Shown: piece by piece, positions 1 to 9,143 of the stretch
Layout: the number at the start of each line of letters is the position of its first letter
How positions within the stretch are numbered: the first letter of the stretch is position 1
NCBI RefSeq assembly: GCF_910594005.1
Contig: NC_057816.1
Span: 43,238,797-43,302,796 of the forward strand
Direction of reading: 5' to 3'
Length of the DNA stretch: 64,000 nucleotides
Origin: Cervus elaphus
Taxonomy: Eukaryota; Chordata; Mammalia; Artiodactyla; Cervidae
Made by a program: the position numbers and the translations under genes
The notes under the pieces: generated by a model
What the model saw: only the letters and a program-made list of their open reading frames with translations
Database searches by the model: none
What the model was told of the DNA's origin: nothing

Positions 1-3000
1 GTTAATGCCACTGGCTTCTTACTCTTTTGAAGTACTACTGGGAAATTTTAAGTTATATATGAGTCACATTATATATTTTAAGTTATATATAATTTTAAGT
101 TATATATTTGTCAGGCACAGCACTGATAAAGAGCAATACTAACCAGTGACATGACTGAGATGGGCCAGTGAAGTGGTTTAGAAAATCTGTGCAGTATGGA
201 AAAAAAAAGCAAAAGGCCAGACAGCACTGCATTTAAATCCTAACTTTGACACTGACCATCCAAACGGATTTGAGCAGCCATTCATTCAGATTCCTCAGCC
301 TATACTTCCCCAGGTGCAAAGGGGAAGGATAGTTTCCTAGTTAAACACAATATTTGTAAAGTGACTAGTATACCATCAGTTTAAATAAACAGTCAAATAA
401 ATTGTTTTTCAATAGAAAGCAGAGATTTTTAGACTACTGCGAAGAATTTACTGCTTCTCAATGTCTAGGTCCTCCTGCAAATGAGCTATATCCTGTGGAC
501 ACTTTCTTCCTGTAATATTACTCCAACTTGATTATTACCTTACATTTTACAGATGAATAATGACAACCTTAGACTAAATGCTATTATCAAAATGTTCAAC
601 AAATGGAAGCTTTGTTTCCATAGTGTTTTAAAGTGGTAGCAATCAAGTTCATTTCCAGAAATACCATCATGATTTTTATGAACTTAAAATTTACCTAAAA
701 GAGACTTATCAGAATACCTATGTCCATTTCAGGATTTCTATCATGGTGGGACCATCTCCTTGTGAATGTTTGGTAGGCTCTAAGAAAAATTGCTCTAAGG
801 CATAAAGTTCATACTATATAGTTATTAAATATGTAAAATGTGGGAGCCTACAATATTTATTTTAAAAATTAATTATATCTCATTGTTCTGCTGTATTTCT
901 TTAAATACAAAAAAATGCTTGCAAATTCTTTTACTACGAAACAGTACCACAATCATCAAAAGATTAGGAAGGATAAGGCTAAGACAAATAAAATTAAATA
1001 CTCCATTAAGCAAATAGTCAAATTATAGATAGAATTCCTTTTTCACTAAAATGACAGATATCTATTCCAAATAGTGTAGATAAACTTATGACTAAAAAAT
1101 TCATTTTTCACTAAAATGACAGATATCTATTCCAAATGGTGTAGATAAACTGATGACTAAAAAATTCATATAAGTGATTAATGAAAAGACATGTTAAAGT
1201 CATCTTTCTTCTTCAGTCATGATGTCAAGAAGAAAAGCTGTCCTCTTCCACAGTGACTCTTCATAAAATATGGACTCCTAACTACAAGGTTAATGCTCGA
1301 CTAACTATGATGATTCTTATGTTTCTATGAAAACTAATTTACAATGACCCTGCTTTTCTTCAATCTGCCTCTTGCACATTTTACTCACAGTCTTCCATTT
1401 AGTCCTTTTATTATTTTTTTGTCTTCATTCATCTGATCAATATTTATTGATCCCCTGCTTAATGCCAGGCCTATATTCTGTGGGCCTCACCACTGAACCT
1501 CACCTGCCTATCATCTTATTCAAACAAAACCACTAAAGTGGGATGATGTAGAGAGAGGTGAAACATATAATTTAATTAGTTGGGTTGTACATGTTTGTGT
1601 GTATGTATTCTTCATATTTGACTTGCCACCAAAATATATTTGAAGTTGTTACACAGCATCCAAACTAATAAAAAATTAACTTGTTGTTTTCCAACATAAT
1701 TATTTTTTAAGTAAATTATAATTTTAGTTTATAATATGTGATAAAGCTGAAATTCCAAGTTCAATTATGTCTTTCCAAGTTGTCTAGTCTTAGATTTTAT
1801 ATTATTACATCTATGTCCTGATCAAAATTCACCATTTTCCAAGGCAAAATTTGTCATCGTAACTCTCAAGAGTTTTCTCCAAGTTGTTCATCAAGTAATA
1901 TAATGAATAGGTCAGATCTATGTTGCACTGGAAAACCTCCTGTTTGCTAATTTACACCCAATGGGGATTTCTAGGAAACAAAGTAACATGATAGACCACT
2001 AAACTTTCATGCATTTCTTAGAGAAAAAAAATTTTAACTTGCTTATTGAATTACAAGTATTTATTTGCTGGAGCTTCCATTAGATTGTAAGCAACTTGAA
2101 GACAGAGGGGAGAAATTACTCTTTATATGCCCATTTGAAAAGTAAAGGTTTCATGACAGTTTTCTGTATGGCTGAATGGAGGGTTGGTAGGATGAAAGAA
2201 AGAAATGTTCAGATTTAGGAATTTAATCTTTGCAACTATTTTTATCAATCCATTTAAAATACAGATGTTACGTGATGTAGGCTCCTCAAATCGTACCAAA
2301 TGTACCACTCTGGTGGGTAATGTTGATCATGGGAGAGACTACACATGTGTGAGGATAGGAGAACAAACAGGAAATCTGTGCCTTCCCCTCAATTTTACTG
2401 TGAACTCTAAATAGCTCTAAAAAAATTCTTTTAAAAAGTTATTAAACTTTAAAAATACCAACTATGTGAACAACAGATAATGAAAACAGTGCTTTACTCT
2501 ATAAAATAAAATATAAATGAATTAGTTCAGCCTCAATTTATCACAATCTTAATATGTGCCAAGCACTACTATAAAAGCTGAGGTTTAAAGAGAAATACGA
2601 TTTTAACTATAAAAACGGGAAATTGAAGACTGGTTCCACTGAATTCATCTGAACTAATCGTAATTGTAAACATTCATTAAACCATGAAAAAGAAAACGAT
2701 GCACCTCCTATTCAGAAGGCATTTTCTTCTCCAATGAAAAGGAATGACAAAATCTGCTTTTTCGAATGCCCTAAGATTTTTCAATGTCTTATACTTGTTG
2801 TTTGTTTCTTAGAAAAAGCTATCCGCTTATACAAAGTACGATGTGCTCAGTGATACCATTTTTGTTCAGGAGACAAGTAGGAAGGGGAAGGAGAGGAAGA
2901 ATGAAAGCAGAAACATCATGGAATATAAAAAAAAAATATAGATATTGACATATGAGACAAATCAGAGCAAAATTTTGCACAACATCGTTCTCCTATTAGA

Positions 3001-3497
3001 CTAGAACACCGGAACAATAATCAGCCACTAACCTAGGGCAACCATTTGAGAAATGCCCAAGAATGAATAACTGTCTTAGATACATACTGTGTGAGAACTG
3101 ACAGTAAAAGGAAGCAGTGCAGAAATTCTCTGGATAAGCTGATGGGCAAGCTGAAGACTTGATTAGTCAGAATGAAAAGCCTGTCATCGGTTGGTCCCTT
3201 AAGTGAAGGAGACCCTTCAGGGCACTTTGCAGCTGGCAAGAAGTAACAACTTTTCCCAGGTATTACTAGCCTAACAGTTCTCTTTATAAGATTATCTTCG
3301 GTTCTTAAAAGAGTCAATCATTGTAACTTCCACGAGTGTAAATGATAAATCATTAAAATTGACCACTTTAGAGACTAACAAACGTTCCTGAATAACCCAC
3401 CGAATGTTTTTTCAGTAAATAGAAAAACTGCCCAAGTCTTGTAGCATCGTCTGCCCACCTTATAGCCACTCCACCAGGTCACCCAAGGCCCACTTAC
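1..3497 (-). other. NOX4: NOX4 intron 2, 5' part; no other gene seen
   Basis: This is AT-rich sequence downstream of the exon 2 donor in the NOX4 sense direction. It holds a 65-bp tandem duplication (1035-1164), a small AT-rich cluster of TTATATA repeats near 50-115, and weak MIR/L2-like fragments near 1440-1500 and 2540-2580. It is unusually free of ruminant SINEs and BovB compared with the rest of the window. No coding exon of another gene was recognised on either strand. Confidence 0.8.
1035..1164. repeat. 65-bp direct tandem duplication, two copies
   Basis: Two adjacent copies with a 65-bp period (about 1035-1099 and 1100-1164) differ at only about three bases. The start of a third copy (ATTCA) follows. 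The shared core includes CACTAAAATGACAGATATC. High identity points to a fairly recent duplication inside NOX4 intron 2. Confidence 0.9.
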
Positions 3498-3593
3498 CCC
3501 CAGCATCTGGTGGAGGTAGTGATACTCTGGCCCTTGGTTATACAGCAGAAAGGTTTTCCAGAAAAGCAGGACATTCAGGGAGAGCCAGATAAG
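3498..3593 (-). CDS. NOX4: NOX4 exon 2
   Basis: This exon has 96 bases, exactly 32 codons. It starts LIWLSLNVLLFWKTFLLYNQ and ends with HQMLG, and encodes the first transmembrane helix and the start of the following loop of NOX4. It is preceded on the minus strand by a pyrimidine-rich tract and a TTTAG acceptor (AG at 3595-3594) and followed by a perfect GTAAGT donor (3497-3492). Joined to exon 1 it gives ...HLCL-LIWLSLN... in frame. From memory, human NOX4 has Phe where this has Leu20 and Met where this has Leu25; both changes are conservative and suit a membrane segment. Exon 3 was looked for to the left and is not in the window. The haem-ligand helices and the FAD/NADPH domain therefore lie off the left edge. 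Confidence 0.95.
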
Positions 3594-4311
3594 CTAAATC
3601 ATATGGAGAAAGAGAAAAAAGAATTAAAAGTAAGTACTACCCGATGAATGGAAACCTCAAGTACATTCGTCGGACACAATACACAATTGAGGTTCAATGG
3701 AACCTCAATTAGTCGTTGCAAAAAGCTTTCTCAATTGACCAGCAAGCTTCAAAGCACTCAGAGAAAAACGTATCTGACCTCACTCAGCCCCTGTACACTT
3801 AAGATTAAGTATTTGGGCTACAACAGGTATCCTAAAGATCGCAGATATCCCCTGGAGGACAAAACAGGACTAAATGATGAGTGACATCACCAAGTCCCAA
3901 GCATTGTATGCTTAAGTTTCAAAAATATCCACTGAATGAAGAATAGATAATAAAGAGGGCTTTGCTGTATAAAATAAAATCCGACAGAAACAATCTGGGA
4001 AAAGAGCAAAGCGGGGGTGGTGGCGAATAAGTTTAAGAGGTTAAAGAAAAAGCTATGTTCACTAACTGGGATCTCCCTTCCTCCGCATCCACTCTCGCAT
4101 CAAAGTGTAGGCAAGTTCCCGAGGGCTTGGAGGAAGGGCGGGAGGAGATGGTTATTATGTCCAGGTATTCCCGGCAGAAAGTTTGTGTTAGTTGAGGATG
4201 TTTTGCACTAGCGGCAAAACTTCCAGCTTCCCACCCGCGCTCGCTCAGAGAATGAATCAAGATCGCTGCCCCAGAAACAAGACGCCGGGAGACCCTCGCC
4301 CGCCATCCTAC
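3594..4311 (-). other. NOX4: NOX4 intron 1 (718 bp)
   Basis: This short phase-0 intron runs from the GTAGGA donor at 4311 to the TTTAG acceptor at 3594. The acceptor has a long pyrimidine tract (roughly 3597-3625 on the minus strand). The exon-1-proximal part is GC-rich and belongs to the edge of the CpG island. The exon-2-proximal part is AT-rich and holds a perfect 11-bp-stem inverted repeat (3685-3710). I see no transposon in it. Confidence 0.9.
3685..3710. repeat. Perfect inverted repeat in NOX4 intron 1
   Basis: AATTGAGGTTC (3685-3695) and its exact reverse complement GAACCTCAATT (3700-3710) flank a 4-base loop, AATG. It could form an 11-bp hairpin in DNA or pre-mRNA. It lies about 92 bp from the exon 2 acceptor, in the region where a branch point and regulatory splicing elements would sit. 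No function is implied by sequence alone. Confidence 0.85.
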
Positions 4312-4368
4312 CAGGCAGAGGTGTTTAACCCCTTCGTTGGCCAGCCAGCTCCTCCAGGACACGGCCAT
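4312..4368 (-). CDS. NOX4: NOX4 exon 1, coding part
   Basis: NOX4 is a multi-pass membrane NADPH oxidase that passes electrons from NADPH through FAD and haem to oxygen and releases mainly hydrogen peroxide. It works with p22phox. On the minus strand the ATG at 4368-4366 opens MAVSWRSWLANEGVKHLCL, which I recognise as the NOX4 N-terminus ahead of the first membrane segment. The start has a strong Kozak context, with G at -3 and G at +4. The 19 codons end at CTG and are followed by a GTAGGA donor (G at +5), so intron 1 is phase 0. Reading through the donor stays open to 4033, but that extension resembles no NOX protein and is intron. The 5'UTR and start site lie in the CpG island at higher coordinates and cannot be placed exactly. 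The gene continues with exon 2 at 3498-3593. Confidence 0.95.
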
Positions 4369-4458
4369 GCCGCCGGCCCGCGCGCCGCGCTCTCACCCCG
4401 CCGGCCGACAAGCAGCGGCGACCGCGGGCGCAGCGGCTCCAGCGGTGCGGCCCGCGGA

Positions 4459-4483
4459 GGGGGGGCCGGGGGGCCGGGAGGGG
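4459..4483 (+). other. G-quadruplex motif upstream of NOX4 ATG
   Basis: Four G-runs of 7, 6, 3 and 4 (4459-4465, 4468-4473, 4476-4478, 4480-4483) are separated by loops of 2, 2 and 1 bases, with a further GGG at 4489-4491. This satisfies the usual G3+ N1-7 rule with very short loops. It is on the plus strand, which is the template strand for NOX4, about 91-115 bp before the ATG. Confidence 0.85.
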
Positions 4484-4746
4484 ACGGAGGGTCAAAGACC
4501 GAGTGGGAGCCCGGGGCCGGCGCAGCGCCAGCCCGGGCGGGGTCTGCGCCCGGAGCCGGCTCTTCCGGGCGCCGCAGCCGCGGCCGGCGCGGGGTCTGCG
4601 CGGCGCCCCTGGCGGCCGGGACCCTCGCTCAGAGCGCGCGCTCCCCGCCGCGCCCGCCCTTTGTCTGCGGAGAGCCTGTTGTTGTGGCCGCCGCCGCGCG
4701 GGATGTCCCGGTCTGGGATCCGGGGGGCGGCCCCGCAGCCTCCAGC

Positions 4747-5190
4747 GGCTGGCCCCGCTTGGAAAGACTGCAGGATGCGGAGGAGGGTGCTCAGAGTGGG
4801 GACCTGCGCCGCCCTCGGACACAGGCACACACACAGACACGCGCGCGCACACATACACCGGCCTGCCCCACTTCAAAAGACACAGCAAGATGTGGAGGAC
4901 GGTGCTAAGACAGAGCAGGGACCTGCACCGCCCTTGGACTCACGCGCGCGCGCGCACACACACACACACATACACACAGGCCTGCCCCACTTGGAAAGAC
5001 ACACCAAGATGTGGAGGATGGTGCTCAGAGTGGGGACCTTCACCGCCCCTTGGACACAGAGACACACACACAAAGACACACATACACACACACAACGGCC
5101 TGCCCCACTTGGAAAGACACACCAAGATGTGGAGGATGGTGCTAAGTGGCGACCTTCGCTGTCCCTTGGACACACACACACACACACACA
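4747..5190. repeat. Long-unit tandem repeat (about 113-119 bp, 4 copies)
   Basis: Four units start at 4747, 4860, 4979 and 5097, each with GGCTGGCCCC or GGCCTGCCCCAC. Each then holds a TTGGAAAGAC-like stretch, a GATGTGGAGGATGGTGCT-like stretch, a GGGACCT(T/G)C(G/A)CCGCCC stretch and a CA-rich tail. The first copy still looks like unique CpG-island sequence; later copies are progressively more alike and their tails become purer CA. The fourth copy is truncated at its end, where it passes into the short-unit array. Confidence 0.9.
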
Positions 5191-5233
5191 CCCCTACTCC
5201 TTTTGACTGGTTGGACCTTCGCCGCCCCTTGGA

Positions 5234-5272
<39 letters not shown>

Positions 5273-5582
5273 CTACTCCTTTTGACTGGTTGGCCCTTCG
5301 CCGCCCCTTGGTCACACACACACACACACACAGACACAAACACACCCGTACTTCTTTTGACTGGTCGGACCTTCGCCGCCCCTTGGACTCACACACACAC
5401 ACACACACACACCTACTCCTTTTGACTGGTCGGACCTTCGCCGCCCCTTGGACTCACACACACACACACACACACACCTACTCCTTTTGACTGGTTGGAC
5501 CTTCGCCGCCCCTTGGACTCACACACACACACACACACACCCCTACTCCTTTTGACTGGTCGGACCTTCGCCGCCCCTTGGA

Positions 5583-5625
<43 letters not shown>

Positions 5626-5665
5626 CTACTCCTTTTGACTGGTCGGACCTTCGCCGCCCCTTGGA

Positions 5666-5716
<51 letters not shown>

Positions 5717-5756
5717 CTACTCCTTTTGACTGGTCGGACCTTCGCCGCCCCTTGGA

Positions 5757-5801
<45 letters not shown>

Positions 5802-5843
5802 CCCTACTCCTTTTGACTGGTCGGACCTTCGCCGCCCCTTGGA

Positions 5844-5894
<51 letters not shown>

Positions 5895-5934
5895 CTACTC
5901 CTTTTGACTGGTCGGACCTTCGCCGCCCCTTGGA

Positions 5935-6031
<97 letters not shown>

Positions 6032-6055
6032 ACCCCTACTCCTTTTGACTGCTCG
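5191..6055. repeat. Short-unit compound minisatellite with (CA)n tracts
   Basis: Eleven copies of CTACTCCTTTTGACTGG begin at about 5194, 5273, 5347, 5413, 5478, 5543, 5626, 5717, 5804, 5895 and 6036. All but the last continue into TCGGACCTTCGCCGCCCC then TTGGACT and a CA tract. The conserved part is about 44 bp; spacing varies from 65 to 141 bp because the CA tract varies. Units 1-3 carry substitutions, while units 4-10 are nearly identical. The last copy stops after GACTG and passes into unrelated GC-rich DNA. The CTTCGCCGCCCCTTGG part is shared with the long units, showing the short unit derives from them. Confidence 0.95.
5937..6029. repeat. Longest pure CA microsatellite of the array, about 46 CA
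   Basis: An uninterrupted CA run of about 93 bases forms the NOX4-distal end of the array. It is at least twice as long as any other tract in it (about 20-46 bases). It is likely to be length-polymorphic and prone to Z-DNA; its length in an assembly should be treated as approximate. Confidence 0.95.
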
Positions 6056-6300
6056 TCCCCCCCACCGCCTCAGAGGTCCCTCTCTGAGGCCGCCGGCGGA
6101 AACCCGAGCCGGAAGTAGCCCCCTGTCTGCCGGCGTCCCCGGCCCAGCCCGCCCTCAGCGCCACAGCCCTGACCTCAGCCTCTCTCCTCGCCCTTCCGCC
6201 CCCATCCCTAAACACCTACGCAGAGCTTTAGAGGAACTTCTGAGTCAAGAGTCTGGGGAGTTAATGGTTAAAACTGACGGAATTTTCAGGGGCTTTTAGG
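6056..6300. promoter_or_regulatory. CpG-rich shoulder beyond the array, with hairpin
   Basis: GC- and CpG-rich sequence resumes on the far side of the array, densest at about 6060-6160. It suggests that the array expanded inside a once continuous CpG island. A perfect inverted repeat, GCCTCAGAG (6067-6075) and CTCTGAGGC (6082-6090) with a 6-base loop, lies at its start. CpG content fades by about 6200. It could be distal NOX4 promoter sequence; no start site can be assigned. Confidence 0.6.
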
Positions 6301-7249
6301 GAAGCTCCGATTCTCTCTATTCAGTGCGCTTTACTACCTGCTCTCAGAGTCTGTTAAGGAATAAGAATCCCGTCAGACTTGTACCAGAGGCCCGGTGAAG
6401 GGTACTTAAAGTATGGAATTTTCCCAGGCTACCTATCCTACACTACAGCCTATCAGTATTAGGGAAGAAACAAAAAATCATGCACGTGAAAGAATGTCCG
6501 ATGAAAGTAAGTGTTGGAGAAAGGTCTATTATATCAGGAACTTTCTCACCTCTAGCCACTAGTGGCAGAAAAAGTAAACCACTAGCAGCCTAATCTCATG
6601 GCCCTCAAGCTATCTTTCTCTCTCTTTTTTTTTTTTTTAAAGCGAAATACATTTTACAAACATGCAATAATATATAATTGAAACTAAATATTCCACAAAA
6701 ATCATAATTTCTTTACCTCATGGAATGTACTTATCTCAATTAATTTTGTGAACTGATTAATGACTGTAATCCTCAGTTCAAAAAACAAATCTGTATCAAA
6801 TCCCAGTTATAATTCACAAAGTGCTCTAATAGTCTTGTCATCTCTTTTAACATATAACTTTACTGTTTTATGCATGATCTAATCCTGAAAACTGCCTCAA
6901 ATCTTTTTGGAGCTAGGGAGCACATTATTTATAAATAACAGCCAGTTTTTATCAACCATGTGATACCTGAAGGACCAGAAGATGAGGGCAGGGAAAACCC
7001 AAGGAGCGTCACCACTGGAGGCAGGTTGAATTCTGAGACACATCAGTATTCCTCAAATTTCACCCTTAAGAAGCCATCTTCCAGCCTCAATTTCAACAGA
7101 TGGGAGGTGAGGAGATTCTGGCAAAATGAGCTGGTTCTTGTCATGAGTTGAGAGGAGTGAAGCAATTGAAGAACAATAGAATAAAAGACAATTTTTATAA
7201 AAGTTTAACTACTTCCAGAACAAAATAAATGACAAAAATAATGAAGCCA
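6301..7249. other. Upstream flank of NOX4, no gene or clear repeat
   Basis: This is ordinary-composition sequence with a T-rich run near 6620-6640. No transposon hallmark, exon-like conserved frame or RNA gene was recognised. It may hold distal regulatory elements of NOX4, but nothing in the sequence proves this. Confidence 0.6.
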
Positions 7250-7920
7250 GCTCTCTCTATGTACTTACTGTGTCAGCCACTGTCCTGGGTACTTCATGTA
7301 CAAAATCTCACTTCATTCTCGGAGCTCTCCATGTGGACATGAGCCGCCTCACTTCTGAGCTGAGGAAACTGAAGCAGAGACATTACTTCGCCAACAAAGG
7401 TCCATCTAGTCAAGGCTGTGGTTTTTCCAGTGGTCCTGTATGGATGTGAGAGTTGGACTATAAAGAAAGCTGAGTGCTGAAGAATTGATGCCTTTGAACT
7501 GTGGTGTTGGAGAAGACTCTTGAGAGTCCCTTGGACTGCAAGGAGATCCAGCCAGTCCATCCCAAAAGAGGTCAGTCCTGAGTGTTCATTGGAAGGACTG
7601 ATGTTGAAGCTGGAACTCCAATAGTTTGGCCACCTCATGCGAAGAGTGGACTCATTGGAAAAGACCCTGATGCTGGGAGGGATTGGGGGCAGGAGGAGAA
7701 GGGGACAACAGAGGATGAGATGGCTGGATGGCATCACCGACTCGATGGACATGAGTTTGAGTAAACTCCGGGAGTTGGTGATGGACAGGGAGGCCTGGTG
7801 TGCTGTGTTTCATGGGGTCACAAAGAGTTGGACACGACTGAGCGACTGAACTGAACTGAACTGAAGCTAAAATAGATTAAGAAATTTGCCTGAGGGAGAG
7901 GGGTAAATGAGCAGAATTGG
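7250..7920 (-). repeat. MIR SINE split by a BovB insertion
   Basis: The left part (about 7250-7375) holds a degraded MIR on the minus strand, including the conserved stretch corresponding to counting eosinophil-rich MIR core sequence around CTGAGGAAACTGAAGC. It resumes after the BovB at about 7868 with a piece resembling AAGAAATTTGCC. The break coincides with the BovB target-site duplication. Confidence 0.6.
7376..7860 (+). mobile_element. BovB LINE, 5'-truncated 3' end
   Basis: This is the C-terminal end of a BovB (RTE clade) ORF, encoding recognisable pieces such as GRRRRGQQRMRWLDGITDSM near 7690-7750. It ends in the ruminant hallmark of repeated CTGAA (7849-7864). A short target-site duplication, CTGAAGC, is at 7369-7375 and 7861-7867. 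Reading frame is broken; not a gene. Confidence 0.9.
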
Positions 7921-7924
7921 TTAA

Positions 7925-8215
7925 AAGATACAAACTTCCAGTTATAAGTTATAAGATGGATAGTTTTTTGAGATATAATATGCAGCCTTGGTGATGGTAA
8001 TTAACCACACTTTGTTACATACTTGAAAATTGCTTAGAGAATAGATCTTGAATGTTTTCTTAATACACACCAAAAAGGTAGTTATGTGAGATGCTGGAGG
8101 TGTTAAGAAGGCTTGGATGATAGTCATTTCCCTATATATAAGTGGGTCAAATCAACCTGATGTATGCTTTAAACATAGACAATGTTACATGTCAATTATA
8201 TCTCAACAAAGCATT
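7925..8215 (+). mobile_element. Old L1 3' end fragment
   Basis: This is degraded L1 3'UTR in plus orientation, recognisable by the order of TACTTGAAAATTGCTTAGAGA, AGATCTTGAATG and a closing TGTCAATTATATCTCAACAAAG. It has no coding potential. Confidence 0.7.
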
Positions 8216-8984
8216 ATGTTAACTGGAAGAGTAAGAACCTCACAATAAAGATGAAAAAGAGAGAGAGAAGAGAAACCTATATGAAATGAAAAAAACAGGG
8301 TTTTACTTACAGTTCCAAAAAGCCCATAATCAGATACTTTTGTGAAACTCTTTTGTACCATGATAGAATGCTCTACAAGCATTGATTATTATATTTATCA
8401 CTATTATTTTATAGGAACTCTGTAAAAGGGGATTAGGTCCTAACTGCTTCTGTTGCCTTACAAGGAAATGACACTGCAAGCTATCGCCAAGGAACAGAGC
8501 TAGAGCTATGTACAAGAAGGTACTCTCATGAATGAGGTTCTTTTCAATATAATTTTCTCTAGGCCATATTGTTTAGTGCAAATAGATTGTCTTTCCCAGG
8601 GTAAGGAAGACTGTCCTTGAAAATAATGAAGAGAGAATCCTATAGCTATATCAGTATTCTAAAAATCATAATTTTAAAAAATCACACTTTTACCTGGAAA
8701 AAAACTTTACAGGAAAAAATATCAAATGACAAATACCTTTGCTCTTGGCTGAAATAATAGTAAAATAGTAGTGATCATCCTACACTGATTATAAATTCTA
8801 TTTGTCAGTTAGAGATGTTCTTGATCTATTATTTATTACTTAAATACAGAAGCTTTCTTTTTTGGTAGACAGCATCCCTCAAAATATGAAATCCACTGAA
8901 AAAAACTGATAAAAGTTTTCCCTTTCGGTCTGCTTTACCAGTTAGCTCCCTTATGTGTCGGCTCAAAGGCATACCTTTGCCGTG
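8216..8984. other. Intergenic stretch, nothing recognised
   Basis: AT-rich sequence with short A-runs and a GAGAGA-rich patch near 8255-8270. No gene, RNA or clear repeat family was identified on either strand. Confidence 0.5.
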
Positions 8985-9110
8985 AAGCTTTCCCTGGCCC
9001 ACCCTGCCTCTGTGTTCACACAGATGCATCCTGTAGTCTATGCATTCTTCAGTGTGTTTATAATACTCCAGACATGTGATCATTAGTCCATTTTCCACAT
9101 ATTATTTTAG

Positions 9111-9143
<33 letters not shown>

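Larger units (their letters stand above)
4230..4800 (-). promoter_or_regulatory. NOX4: CpG island and probable NOX4 promoter/5'UTR
   Basis: This is a dense CpG stretch, richest at about 4370-4760, that covers the NOX4 start codon and its upstream flank. It contains several GC boxes, for example GGGCGG near 4535 and 4725 and CGCCCGCCC near 4650, and no TATA box in the expected position. This fits a TATA-less, CpG-island promoter. Long open frames across it on both strands reflect high GC content and lack of stops, not genes. The exact start site is not visible; strand is given for NOX4. A divergent transcript on the plus strand is possible but unsupported. Confidence 0.8.

Noticed and set aside
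1..3497. Search for NOX4 exon 3 on the minus strand
   Set aside because: No sequence encoding the expected continuation after HQMLG was found, so exon 3 lies outside the window.
4033..4311. Extension of the NOX4 exon 1 frame into intron 1 (111 codons in total)
   Set aside because: The NOX4 match stops exactly at the donor and resumes at exon 2. The extension is unlike any NOX protein.
5191..6055. Resemblance to a CRISPR array (repeats with variable spacers)
   Set aside because: The spacers are CA microsatellite, the genome is mammalian and there are no cas genes.
4192..6299. Many long open frames on both strands over the CpG island and CA array (Thr-His or Cys-Val repeats)
   Set aside because: They arise because CA/TG repeats and GC-rich DNA lack stop codons. 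They overlap in several frames at once and none has splice sites or a conserved domain.
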